Shown here: positions 51,142 through 59,565 of the stretch, piece after piece
Layout of the letters: every line of letters begins with the position of its first letter
Numbering within the stretch: the stretch's first letter is position 1
Assembly: GCA_016721465.1 (NCBI GenBank)
Contig: JADKIA010000004.1
Coordinates: 248,001-312,000, forward strand
DNA: 64,000 nt
Reading direction: 5' to 3'
Source: Ideonella sp.
Lineage (GTDB): Bacteria > Pseudomonadota > Gammaproteobacteria > Burkholderiales > Burkholderiaceae_C
Translations under genes and position numbers: made by a program
The notes under the pieces: generated by a model
Told to the model about the DNA's origin: nothing
The model's input: the letters and a program-made list of their open reading frames with translations, nothing else
The model's database searches: none

Positions 51142-51822
51142 TCAGGCCGCCTCCGGCAACAGACGCCCCGCCTCGATGTGCAACTGCCGATCACAGCGCG
51201 CCGCAATCGCCTGGTCGTGCGTCACCAGGACCAGGGTCGTGCCCTGTTCGCGGTTCATCTCGAACATCAAGGCCATCACGCGCTCGCCGGTGGCGAAGTC
51301 CAAGCTGCCCGTGGGCTCGTCGGCCAGCAGCACAGCCGGCTGCACGACAAAGGCGCGGGCCAGTGCCACGCGCTGCTGCTCGCCCCCGGAGAGCGTGCGC
51401 GGGTAGTGCGTCAGGCGTTCGGCCAGGCCCACTCGTTGCAGCATCTCGGTGGCCTTGGTGCGCGCGTCTGCGCGACCCAGCAGTTCGAGCGGCAGCATCA
51501 CGTTCTCCAGGGCGGTGAGGTGCGCCAACAGCTGGAAGCTCTGGAACACGAAGCCCAGCTTGCGGGCACGCACGGCCGCACGCGCGTCCTCGTCCAAGGC
51601 AAACAGGTCAATGCCATCCAGCCTCACGGTGCCCGTGGTGGGCAGGTCCAGACCGGCCATCATCGCCAGCAAGGTGCTCTTGCCCGATCCCGATGCGCCG
51701 ACGATGGCGGTCGACTGACGTGGCCGCAGGGCGAAATCGATGTCGTGGAGAATGGTCAGCGTGCCGGTGGAATCGCTCACCTGGCGGGTGACGTGTTCAA
51801 CGGCAATGATGGGATCGGTCAT
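51142..51822 (-). CDS. ABC transporter ATP-binding protein (LolD/YbbA-like)
   Basis: A 226-residue ATPase of the MacB/LolD group. Walker A is GASGSGKST (about 42-50), the signature LSGGEQQRVALARA, Walker B VLLADEPTGSLD. No permease gene is adjacent, and the partner FtsX-like protein (YbbP) must lie elsewhere. The divergent TesA-like esterase at 51842 repeats the E. coli ybbA-tesA arrangement, which supports a YbbA identity. Its stop and the M23 gene start are adjacent. Confidence 0.93.
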   Translation of the reverse strand: MTDPIIAVEHVTRQVSDSTGTLTILHDIDFALRPRQSTAIVGASGSGKSTLLAMMAGLDLPTTGTVRLDGIDLFALDEDARAAVRARKLGFVFQSFQLLAHLTALENVMLPLELLGRADARTKATEMLQRVGLAERLTHYPRTLSGGEQQRVALARAFVVQPAVLLADEPTGSLDFATGERVMALMFEMNREQGTTLVLVTHDQAIAARCDRQLHIEAGRLLPEAA

Positions 51823-51841
51823 GGATTCGAGGTGGGGGCTG

Positions 51842-52486
51842 ATGCCGTCGCGGCGGCGCTGGCTGATGCACTGTAGCGTGGCGCTGCTGGCCTTGGCTGC
51901 GCAGGGTTCCAGCCGGGCGGCAGCGGCGCGCCACGTCGTGCTGGTGTTGGGTGACAGCCTGTCCGCCGAATACGGCCTGGCCCGCGGCACGGGCTGGGTG
52001 GCCTTGCTGGAGCAGCGCCTGGCGCAGCAGAAGTTGGCCGCCACGGTGGTCAATGCCAGCATCAGCGGGGACACCACCTCGGGCGGACGGTCGCGCCTGG
52101 GCGCCCTGCTGGCGCAACACAGGCCCACGCACGTGGTGATCGAACTCGGCGGCAACGACGCGCTGCGTGGCCTGCCCTTGAGCATGACGCGCGACAACCT
52201 CAGCGCCATGGCCCGAGCGGCCAAGGCCGCCGGCGCCAAGGTCATGCTGGTGGGCATGCAGGTGCCGCCCAACTACGGCGCGCGCTATGGCCAGGATTTC
52301 GCTGCCAGCTTCAGCAGCGTGGCCAGGGCCGAAGGCACGGCGTTGGTGCCCTTCCTGTTGGCCGGGGTGGCCGACGCTGCACCCAACGAGACCTGGTTTC
52401 AAGCGGACCGCATCCACCCCTTGGCCAAGGCCCATCCACTGATGCTGGACACGGTGTGGGTGGTGATGAAGCCCTGGCTGAAGTAG
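51842..52486 (+). CDS. tesA: TesA-like SGNH/GDSL esterase (arylesterase, lysophospholipase L1 type)
   Basis: A periplasmic hydrolase of 214 residues. GAGG lies nine bases before the ATG at 51842; an ATG at 51821 is in frame but overlaps the divergent start codon. The signal peptide runs through HCSVALLALAAQGSSRAAA. The four SGNH blocks are present: LGDSLSAEYGL (Ser), ASISGDTTSGG (Gly), ELGGNDALRG (Asn) and DRIHP (Asp-His). It probably cleaves acyl esters in the envelope. Confidence 0.94.
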   Translation: MPSRRRWLMHCSVALLALAAQGSSRAAAARHVVLVLGDSLSAEYGLARGTGWVALLEQRLAQQKLAATVVNASISGDTTSGGRSRLGALLAQHRPTHVVIELGGNDALRGLPLSMTRDNLSAMARAAKAAGAKVMLVGMQVPPNYGARYGQDFAASFSSVARAEGTALVPFLLAGVADAAPNETWFQADRIHPLAKAHPLMLDTVWVVMKPWLK

Positions 52487-52504
52487 CATCCAAACGACGC
52501 GCAC

Positions 52505-54247
52505 TCAGGCTCCGAGCACGTTCGACCGCTCCCGCTGCCGATCGTTCTGCTCAGGCGGACGGCGGCGCTTCTCGTTCTCGGGTGACGGCGCGGGCACCGG
52601 TGCGGGCGCTGGCGTTGGAGCAGCAACCGGTGCGGGCGACGGCGGCGCAGCGGGGGGCTTCTGCTCCACACGGCCCCGGTCGTTGCGGGGGCCTTCTGGC
52701 CGGTGGGGATTGGCAGGCAAGGCCACCGCCGGTGGGCTGGACGCCGGGCCAATCCGGCTGACGGGTTGCGGCGCCAGCGGCGGCGATGGCGCAGGCAGCT
52801 GCGGGCGCGGTGCCACCGGTGCCACCGGCGTCACCGGCGTTGGCGTCGTGACAGGGTTGGGCGCTGGTGGCGTCGGCGCCACCGGTCTGGCGCCATGCAC
52901 GGGTGGCGTCCGGACAATCGGGGCCTGTGGCGGGGGAACGACCGGCGCCACGAAAGGTGGCTGAGCCACCATCGGTGGCCTGGCAGGCTGCGGGGTTGGT
53001 TGCGGCTGCGGTGCGGGCGACAGATCGGGTCGCGCACCCGGCGAGCGATCGATCGGGCGTTCGCCAGGCCGGCGCCCGGGCTCGTCCCCGCGGCTTGGCG
53101 GGCGTGGCACCGTGCGGTCGTGTGGGGGCTGCGGCACCACCGCGTGAACCGGGGGGCGGTAGACCTCGCGCGGCTGCACCGGCACCCAGGCCGAGGGCGG
53201 CGGCGGTCGGTTGTTGCGCCACTCGTGCTGCGGCGCCGGCGTCCAATGCACCACGGCCGGCGCATAGACCGGGCGAATCTCGCGTGCGCCGGGCGACCAG
53301 GCCCATCGGCCGCCCCACTGCACCCAGCGGCCATAGTGGAACGGGGCAAAACCCCAAGGCGCCGAGTCCATCCAGGTCCAGCCCCAGGGCGACACCCAGA
53401 CCCAACGGCCGTCCTGATACGGCACCCAACCACTGGGGACATCGGAGGGCACCCAGACGCTGCCGTAGTCCGGGCTCTGCGTCCAGCGGCCGTAGCGGTC
53501 CAGGTCTTCCGCCCCGGTCATTTCGGGCGACACCCAACGGGCTGTTTCACTGCGGCTCGCATCCACGTCGGCGCGCGTCACCCAGTTGGCGAAATCGTCT
53601 CGATCCAACGGCAACAGGCGATAGTGCGTGGCCGGCGGATTGCCTTGGACCCAGAGTTGTGCATGCTGACCGGCCGCGACCTCCAACTGGCTGTCCGACG
53701 CATCAAACCTCAGCTGTCCACGCCAGGCACTGCCCTCGCTGTCGTTGCCGCGGCGATCGATGCGGAAGTGGCCGATGCTGCGCGGCACGAAGCGGCCCTC
53801 TGGCGTGATGACCTCCAGCTCCGAGAGCACCTCGCGCGAGGCGATGCGCAACGAAAGGCTGCCCGCTTCCAGGTCCAAGGCAATGGCCTGGTCGTCGATG
53901 CGGCGCAAGCCCAGATCGCTTTGACCATTCAGGCGCAGTGTGGTGGAGCCGATGCGCAAGGTGGCCCGCGCCCCGCGTTCGGTGCTGATGCGGTCGCCAC
54001 TGGTCAAGGGGCGGTTGGGCACCGCTTGGGTCCAGGCGCCCTCGTCGCGGTCGTAGAACCACACCACGCCCTGCGTTTCAGCCAGACGGCCCACGCGGGT
54101 GGGCCAGGCGATCGCGGCAGCGGCCTGGGGCGATGGGCTGCGATCGAACTGCGGCAACTGCGCTGGTTGGGCCGGCGCCAGCGGCACGATGGCCATCGTG
54201 CCAAAACCCAAGACGAGCAGACGTTTCCATGCGGCCTTGCGATTCAT
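52505..54247 (-). CDS. FecR / DUF6600 domain protein with proline-rich C-terminus
   Basis: A secreted 580-residue protein. After a signal peptide (GFGTMAIVPLAPA), a FecR-like beta domain spans about residues 50-200 (VGRLAETQGVVWFYDRDEGAW, SGDRISTERGARATLRIGS). A DUF6600 region (about 220-350) follows with repeated GRW, WTPYxDGRW-like motifs: VPSGWVPYQDGRWVWVSP and FHYGRWVQWGGRWAW. The rest is a very Pro/Ala-rich tail ending RPPEQNDRQRERSNVLGA. AGGAG precedes the ATG at 54247. Such proteins may be surface or cell-wall associated; the role is unknown. It lies behind def. Confidence 0.87.
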   Translation of the reverse strand: MNRKAAWKRLLVLGFGTMAIVPLAPAQPAQLPQFDRSPSPQAAAAIAWPTRVGRLAETQGVVWFYDRDEGAWTQAVPNRPLTSGDRISTERGARATLRIGSTTLRLNGQSDLGLRRIDDQAIALDLEAGSLSLRIASREVLSELEVITPEGRFVPRSIGHFRIDRRGNDSEGSAWRGQLRFDASDSQLEVAAGQHAQLWVQGNPPATHYRLLPLDRDDFANWVTRADVDASRSETARWVSPEMTGAEDLDRYGRWTQSPDYGSVWVPSDVPSGWVPYQDGRWVWVSPWGWTWMDSAPWGFAPFHYGRWVQWGGRWAWSPGAREIRPVYAPAVVHWTPAPQHEWRNNRPPPPSAWVPVQPREVYRPPVHAVVPQPPHDRTVPRPPSRGDEPGRRPGERPIDRSPGARPDLSPAPQPQPTPQPARPPMVAQPPFVAPVVPPPQAPIVRTPPVHGARPVAPTPPAPNPVTTPTPVTPVAPVAPRPQLPAPSPPLAPQPVSRIGPASSPPAVALPANPHRPEGPRNDRGRVEQKPPAAPPSPAPVAAPTPAPAPVPAPSPENEKRRRPPEQNDRQRERSNVLGA

Positions 54248-54346
54248 CGTCGTTCTCCTGCCAGCACAATGCGCGCGTGGCTCACCATCACCAACGTCGG
54301 GCGGCGCCCCGGCGATGACCGGTTCACACAGATTCACACCACTGGA

Positions 54347-54883
54347 TCAATCGTCCGACGACGCATCCAGGTCGGGGAACAGCACGCTGGTGAAGCCCAG
54401 CCTGGTGAGGTCGATCATGCGTGTGGGGTACAGACGGCCGATCAAGTGGTCGCATTCATGCTGCACCACACGGGCATGGAAGCCCTCGACCTCGCGCTCG
54501 ACCGGGCGTCCAGCCACATCCATGCCACGGTAATGGATGCGGGCATGACGGGGGACCATGCCGCGCAGTCCGGGCACCGACAGACAGCCTTCCCAGCCCT
54601 CGTCCATCGCATCGGACCGTGGCGTGATCACCGGATTGAGCAAAACCGTCAGCGGCACCGGCGGCGCATCGGGGTAGCGCTGGTTGTGCTCGAAACCGAA
54701 GATCACCACCTGCAGGTCCACGCCGATCTGCGGTGCGGCCAGACCGGCGCCATTGGCATCTCTCATGGTGTCGAGCATGTCGGCCACCAGGGCATGCAAC
54801 TCGGGTGTGTCGAATTCGCGCACTGGCGGGGCCACCCGCAGCAGGCGCGGGTCGCCCATTTTCAAAATCTCACGAATGGCCAT
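54347..54883 (-). CDS. def: peptide deformylase
   Basis: Def removes the formyl group from nascent proteins. It has 178 residues. All three motifs are present: GAGLAAPQIG (45-54), EGCLSVPG with metal Cys100, and QHECDHLIG with His142, Glu143 and His146. It is probably a second, type-1B-like deformylase, since the usual def-fmt pair is not here. It lies 41 bases behind the anion transporter gene and 99 bases before the FecR protein gene. Confidence 0.95.
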   Translation of the reverse strand: MAIREILKMGDPRLLRVAPPVREFDTPELHALVADMLDTMRDANGAGLAAPQIGVDLQVVIFGFEHNQRYPDAPPVPLTVLLNPVITPRSDAMDEGWEGCLSVPGLRGMVPRHARIHYRGMDVAGRPVEREVEGFHARVVQHECDHLIGRLYPTRMIDLTRLGFTSVLFPDLDASSDD

Positions 54884-54924
54884 CCATTGCGCTCCAGCTC
54901 TTGGGATCGGATCTGCTGCTCACT

Positions 54925-56175
54925 TCACGCACGAGTGCGCCACATCAACCATGCGGCGGAGATGCCCAGCGTCAGCAGGGTGATGGGCACTCCGGTGCGC
55001 GCATGGCGGCGCCAATCGATCTCGATGCCGGCGCGGCGCGCCGCGTCCACCACGATGATGTTGGCAATGGAGCCCACGATCAACAGGTTGCCGGCGAGCG
55101 TGCTCACCAGGGCCAGAGTGGCACCGCCCTGCGCGCCGCTGGCCAATGGCAGCAACAACATCACCGCCGGCACGTTGGACACCAGGTTCGACAGCACCAG
55201 CGTTCCTGCAAACAGCGGCACGGGTTCGCCCAATGGCACGCCGTGCGCGGCCAGCCACTGCACGGCCTGCTGCGTGGCACCCGTCTGTTCCAGCGCGTGG
55301 TTTACGATGAACAGGCCGATGAACAGCACCAGCAGTTCCCAGTCCACCAGGCTCATCACCCGCGACGAGTGGAACCGTTGGCTCAGCAACAACAAACCCG
55401 CGCCGACCAGCGCAGCCACATCGCGCGGCCAATGCGTGAACAGGAACACAGCCATCAGTGCGCCGGCAACCGTCAGGCCCTTGGCGGTCTGCCAGCGGTC
55501 CAAGGCCGGCGCGGGGGCGATGTCGGCTGCTGGAGCCGAAGGGTGCGGATCAACCCGCGGCGTGCGTCGCATTGGCCACACCAGCCAGGCCCAGAGCGCC
55601 ACCAGGCCGACCAACACCGGCGGCAAGGCCTCCAACATGTAGCCGCCAAACGGCAGGCGCAGCACCTCACCGATCAGCATGTTCTGCGGGTTGCCGATCA
55701 GCGTCGCAGCCGAGCCGATGTTGGCAGCGCAGGCCAGGCCGAGCAGAAAGGGTATGGGGTCCAGTCGGCGGCGCAGGCAGCCTTGCGCCAGCACAGGGGC
55801 CACGGCCAGGCAGACGATGTCGTTGGAGAACACCGCCGAGAGCACCGCCGTCATGGCAATCACCACCGCCATCAGGCCCGCGGGCCGCAAGGGCAGCGCG
55901 GCGATGTGACGAGTCACCGCGTCATAGAAGCCGCCCAGCCGCAGCTGCGCCGAAATCACCATGAAGGAAAACAGCAACAGGATGGTGGGCAGGTGGATCG
56001 CCTGTGCCGCGGCCTCTGGCGTCATCACACCCAGGCCGACGACGGCGATGGCGCCGAGCAGCGCCACGCCGGTGCGGTCCAGATGCAGCTTGGGCAGGCC
56101 GCCGAGCACCATGCCCAGGTAGACGATGCCGAACACGGCCAGCACGGCGCCGGTCTGCTCAGCGCCGCTCAGCAT
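54925..56175 (-). CDS. SLC13/ArsB-NhaD superfamily anion or ion transporter
   Basis: A 416-residue inner-membrane transporter with about eleven helices. The two inverted halves carry the superfamily re-entrant signatures: FSNDIVCLAVAPVLAQG and GSAATLIGNPQNMLIG in the first, LSNLVSNVPAVMLLLPLASG in the second. A cytoplasmic loop (MRRTPRVDPHPSAPAAD) separates them. Substrate (citrate, arsenite, sulfate, sodium/proton) cannot be read from sequence. It lies 29 bases behind ligA. Confidence 0.88.
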   Translation of the reverse strand: MLSGAEQTGAVLAVFGIVYLGMVLGGLPKLHLDRTGVALLGAIAVVGLGVMTPEAAAQAIHLPTILLLFSFMVISAQLRLGGFYDAVTRHIAALPLRPAGLMAVVIAMTAVLSAVFSNDIVCLAVAPVLAQGCLRRRLDPIPFLLGLACAANIGSAATLIGNPQNMLIGEVLRLPFGGYMLEALPPVLVGLVALWAWLVWPMRRTPRVDPHPSAPAADIAPAPALDRWQTAKGLTVAGALMAVFLFTHWPRDVAALVGAGLLLLSQRFHSSRVMSLVDWELLVLFIGLFIVNHALEQTGATQQAVQWLAAHGVPLGEPVPLFAGTLVLSNLVSNVPAVMLLLPLASGAQGGATLALVSTLAGNLLIVGSIANIIVVDAARRAGIEIDWRRHARTGVPITLLTLGISAAWLMWRTRA

Positions 56176-56204
56176 GGACGAACGATCGCCATGAGCCGCA
56201 CGCT

Positions 56205-58274
56205 TCAGCCCTCGCCCGCGGCCAGCAGCGCCTGCAGCCCGGCCTCGTCCAGCAGCGCAATGCCCAGCTCACGGGCCTTGTCGAGCTTGGAGCCGGCCTC
56301 CTCGCCCGCCACGACGAAATGCGTCTTCTTCGACACCGAGCCCGACACCTTGCCACCGGCCGCTTCGATCAACGCCTTGGCCTCGTCGCGGCTCAGGGTA
56401 GGCAGGCTGCCGGTGAGCACCAGCGTCTTGCCGTGCAAGGGCAATGCGGCCTGGTCCTGCAAGGCCGAGCCATCGTGCTCGGGCCACTGGATGCCTGCCG
56501 CGAGCAGCTGTTCCACCACCTCGCGGTTGTGAGGCTGGTCGAAGAATGTCCGGATGCTTTTCGCGACGATCGGGCCCACGTCGTTGACCATCAACAACTG
56601 CTCGATGGACGCATCCATGATCCGGTCCAAGGCACCGAAATGCCGGGCCAGGTCCTTCGCCGTGGTCTCGCCCACCTGGCGAATACCCAACGAAAAAAGA
56701 AAGCGACTCAAGGTGGTGTGCTTGCTCCTGTGCAGCCCATCCACCAGGTTCTGCGCACTCTTGCCACCCATGCGGTCCAGCGCCGCCAGCTTGGCCACAC
56801 CCAGCGTGTACAGCTCAGGCAGCGTGCGGATCAAGCCGCCGTCCACGAGTTGATCGACCAGCTTGTCGCCCAAGCCTTCCACGTCCATCGCGCGGCGGCT
56901 GGCGAAATGCAAAAGGGCCTGCTTGCGCTGCGCGCCGCAGAACAGGCCGCCGGTGCATCGATAGTCCATGCCACCGCGCTCGCGCGCTGCCGCGCTGCCG
57001 CACACCGGGCAACTGCGCGGCATGCGGAAGTTGGGCACATAGTCCACTCGCACGCCGGGCACCTTGCCGACCACCTCGGGAATCACGTCGCCGGCGCGCC
57101 GCACGATCACCGTGTCACCCACCCGCACACCCTTGCGGCGCAGCTCGAACACGTTGTGCAGCGTGGCATTGCTCACCGTGGTGCCGCCCACGAACACCGG
57201 CTCCAGCTTGGCCACGGGCGTGAGCTTGCCGGTGCGACCCACCTGGATCTCGATGGCATTCAGGCGCGTCATCTGCTCCTGGGCCGGGTACTTGTGCGCC
57301 ACGGCCCAGCGCGGTTCGCGGCTGACGAAGCCCAGGCGCTGCTGCAGCTCGACCGCGTTGACCTTGTAGACGACGCCGTCGATGTCGAAGGGCAGCGCAT
57401 CGCGCCGTTCGCCCATCGCGCGGTGGAACGCCACCAGGCCGGCCGCACCCAGCACCACAGCACGGTCGGCACACACCGGCAGTCCGTACGAAGCCAAGGC
57501 GTCCAGCGTTGCGCTGTGCGTCACCGGCTGCGCCCACCCCTGCACGTCGCCGAGACCATAGGCGAAGAAGCTCAGGGGGCGCTGCGCCGCGATGGCCGGG
57601 TCCAGCTGGCGGACGGCGCCGGCTGCCGCATTGCGCGGATTGACGAAGGTTTTCTCGCCCTTGGCGCGCTGGCGTTCGTTGAGCGCATCGAAATCGTCGC
57701 GGCGCATGTAGACCTCGCCGCGCACCTCCAGCACGGCCGCCGTGCAGTCGCGCAGGCGCAGTGGCACGCCACCGGCAGCGCCGGCGCGGCCGCGCACGGT
57801 GCGGATGTTCTGGGTGACGTCCTCGCCGGTCTCGCCATCGCCGCGGGTGGCGGCCTGCACCAACACGCCAAGCTCGTAGCGCAGGTTGATGGCCAGGCCG
57901 TCGAACTTGAGCTCGACGGCGTACTCCAGCGGAGCCGCATCGCTGACCAACGCCAGCTCGCGGCGCACGCGCGCATCGAAGGCCTCGGCGCCAGACGCCT
58001 CGGTGTCGGTCTCGGTGCGGATGCTGAGCATGGGCACCGTGTGGCGCACCGGCGCGAAGCCGTCCAGCACCTTGCCGATCACGCGCTGCGTCGGCGAGTC
58101 GGCCGTGAGCAACTCCGGGTGCGCGGTCTCGATGGCCTGCAAGGTCTGGAACAGGCGGTCGTACTCGGCGTCCGGGATCTCGGGGGCGTCGCGCACGTAG
58201 TAGCGCTGGGCGTGGTGCTCCAGCAGCGCACGCAGTTCAGCGGCACGTGCGATCGTCGCTGGGTCGGCGCTCAT
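56205..58274 (-). CDS. ligA: NAD+-dependent DNA ligase
   Basis: LigA seals nicks in replication and repair using NAD+. It has 689 residues. The Ia domain is at the N-terminus (YYVRDAPEIPDAEYDRL), and the adenylated Lys123 is in ELKFDGLA. An OB fold follows, then a zinc finger (CPVCG ... CTGGLFCGAQRK near 425-450), helix-hairpin-helix repeats and a C-terminal BRCT domain (LPLHGKTLVLTGSLPTLSRD). It lies 24 bases behind zipA in the smc-zipA-ligA operon. Confidence 0.98.
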   Translation of the reverse strand: MSADPATIARAAELRALLEHHAQRYYVRDAPEIPDAEYDRLFQTLQAIETAHPELLTADSPTQRVIGKVLDGFAPVRHTVPMLSIRTETDTEASGAEAFDARVRRELALVSDAAPLEYAVELKFDGLAINLRYELGVLVQAATRGDGETGEDVTQNIRTVRGRAGAAGGVPLRLRDCTAAVLEVRGEVYMRRDDFDALNERQRAKGEKTFVNPRNAAAGAVRQLDPAIAAQRPLSFFAYGLGDVQGWAQPVTHSATLDALASYGLPVCADRAVVLGAAGLVAFHRAMGERRDALPFDIDGVVYKVNAVELQQRLGFVSREPRWAVAHKYPAQEQMTRLNAIEIQVGRTGKLTPVAKLEPVFVGGTTVSNATLHNVFELRRKGVRVGDTVIVRRAGDVIPEVVGKVPGVRVDYVPNFRMPRSCPVCGSAAARERGGMDYRCTGGLFCGAQRKQALLHFASRRAMDVEGLGDKLVDQLVDGGLIRTLPELYTLGVAKLAALDRMGGKSAQNLVDGLHRSKHTTLSRFLFSLGIRQVGETTAKDLARHFGALDRIMDASIEQLLMVNDVGPIVAKSIRTFFDQPHNREVVEQLLAAGIQWPEHDGSALQDQAALPLHGKTLVLTGSLPTLSRDEAKALIEAAGGKVSGSVSKKTHFVVAGEEAGSKLDKARELGIALLDEAGLQALLAAGEG

Positions 58275-58298
58275 CGGTTCAGTCTGGCGGCCGGCATC

Positions 58299-59378
58299 TC
58301 AGCTGAACAAGCGCCGCGCGGCCTGCGAACCCGCGGCCAGGTCGCGCGACTCGAGCGCCCGATACAAGTTGCCAAGATCGTTGCCGATGCCGGCAAACGC
58401 ATGCAGGGTGATGGTCTGGCCGCGGTCGTCCACCGTGCTGGCGTCCATGTCGGCAGCCAGGTTGCGGGCCGCGTCGTGCCAGGCCGGGAAGGGCTCGGCG
58501 GATTCGGCCGTCTGCGGCACATCCAGCGATAGCGTCACCTCGCGCACCGACGAGATGTTGGGGTCCTCGGCCAGCGCCGCGTGCGCGTCGAAGGTCAGCA
58601 CCAGCACGGGCGGCGCGATCTCCTGAGCCAAAACGGCTTTTCCGCTGGGATCGATCCCATCGGGGCGCAGGTCGGCCGCCGGCAGCACCAGGCGCCCGGG
58701 CAGCACACCGGGCACGAAACCACGGCGACCCGCCATCTGCTGGATGTAGCCCACCGACCAGGCCGCGCCGTTGGCGCGCAAGACGATGGCCAACTGGGCA
58801 TCGTGTCCGCTGGCGAAGGCGTCCAGCTCGCGCGCGCGCGCCACCACATCCAGCATGTCCGGCACTTCCACCAGGCCACCCACACTGTCTGCAAAGGCCT
58901 GCAACTTCTGCACGAACTCGGAAAACTCGATCTCGTTGAGCGCACCGCTGCGGTTGGCCATCTGCACGCCCGCCTGGAACTCGCTGTAGCGCTGCCCGGC
59001 CTGCGGCAATTCCCAATCGGCGCTCTCGGCATTCATGCCTTCGATCAGGAAGGGCTTGGTGCCGGCGCGTCGCGACGGCGGCAGATGCATCAAGGCCAAT
59101 TCACCGCTGACCGGGGCCTCCAGCAAGATCGGCGCGATGGCATCGATCAGTGGATCGAGGCGCGCACTGGGTTTGCGTGACGCCGCGGCCCAGTGCTCGC
59201 CCAGCGCCCCAGCAGGCTCGGCCGGAGCGGCGTGCATGGTCGGCTCGGTACGTGCTGCTTCGGCCTTGGGCAGATCGGCCCGGCGCGGCTTGGCCTTGCG
59301 GGCACTCCAGGCGCCCTGGGCCACCACGCCGGCCAGCACCAGGGCCGCCAGCACCGCCAACGCCGACATCAAGGTCAT
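58299..59378 (-). CDS. zipA: cell division protein ZipA (FtsZ-binding)
   Basis: ZipA anchors FtsZ to the inner membrane. It has 359 residues from the ATG at 59378 (a TTG three codons upstream is unlikely). One N-terminal membrane helix (LMSALAVLAALVLAGVVAQG) is followed by a short linker, and the conserved region (SGELALMHLPPSRRAGTKPFLIEG) includes the C-terminal FtsZ-binding ZipA_C domain (about 215-345, AADMDASTVDDRGQTITLHAF). Compared with E. coli it lacks the long Pro/Gln linker, as usual in betaproteobacteria. It lies 187 bases behind smc. Confidence 0.9.
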   Translation of the reverse strand: MTLMSALAVLAALVLAGVVAQGAWSARKAKPRRADLPKAEAARTEPTMHAAPAEPAGALGEHWAAASRKPSARLDPLIDAIAPILLEAPVSGELALMHLPPSRRAGTKPFLIEGMNAESADWELPQAGQRYSEFQAGVQMANRSGALNEIEFSEFVQKLQAFADSVGGLVEVPDMLDVVARARELDAFASGHDAQLAIVLRANGAAWSVGYIQQMAGRRGFVPGVLPGRLVLPAADLRPDGIDPSGKAVLAQEIAPPVLVLTFDAHAALAEDPNISSVREVTLSLDVPQTAESAEPFPAWHDAARNLAADMDASTVDDRGQTITLHAFAGIGNDLGNLYRALESRDLAAGSQAARRLFS

Positions 59379-59565
59379 TTGCCCCAACCTCTTGAGTCAA
59401 TGAAGGGCCGCTCCCGAGTTGACTCTCCCCCTCGGGGGGCCGAGCCCGCGCACAAAGGCCCGAAAGGGGCTTTGTGGCTGGCGAGGGCCATCCGGCCTGC
59501 ATGCCGGATGGCGGACGACGCAGGTCGTCGGCCTGGGGGCGCTCTCCGCGCCGAGCCGGTGCGGG
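59379..59565. repeat. smc-zipA spacer with several hairpins
   Basis: A 187-bp spacer that holds at least three perfect or near-perfect inverted repeats: CCATCCGGC/GCCGGATGG (9 bp, 59488-59511), GACGAC/GTCGTC close to 59514, and CACAAAG/CTTTGTG around 59451-59476, plus the CCCCCTCGGGGGG-like run near 59427. None has a T run. The dense palindromic make-up resembles dispersed intergenic repeats of Comamonadaceae. Confidence 0.5.

Noticed and set aside
52703..55642. A 979-codon plus-strand frame across the FecR protein, def and the anion transporter
   Set aside because: It crosses three real genes on the other strand, and the Trp/Arg/Gly-rich repeats mirror the Pro-rich tail and GRW repeats of the FecR/DUF6600 protein.
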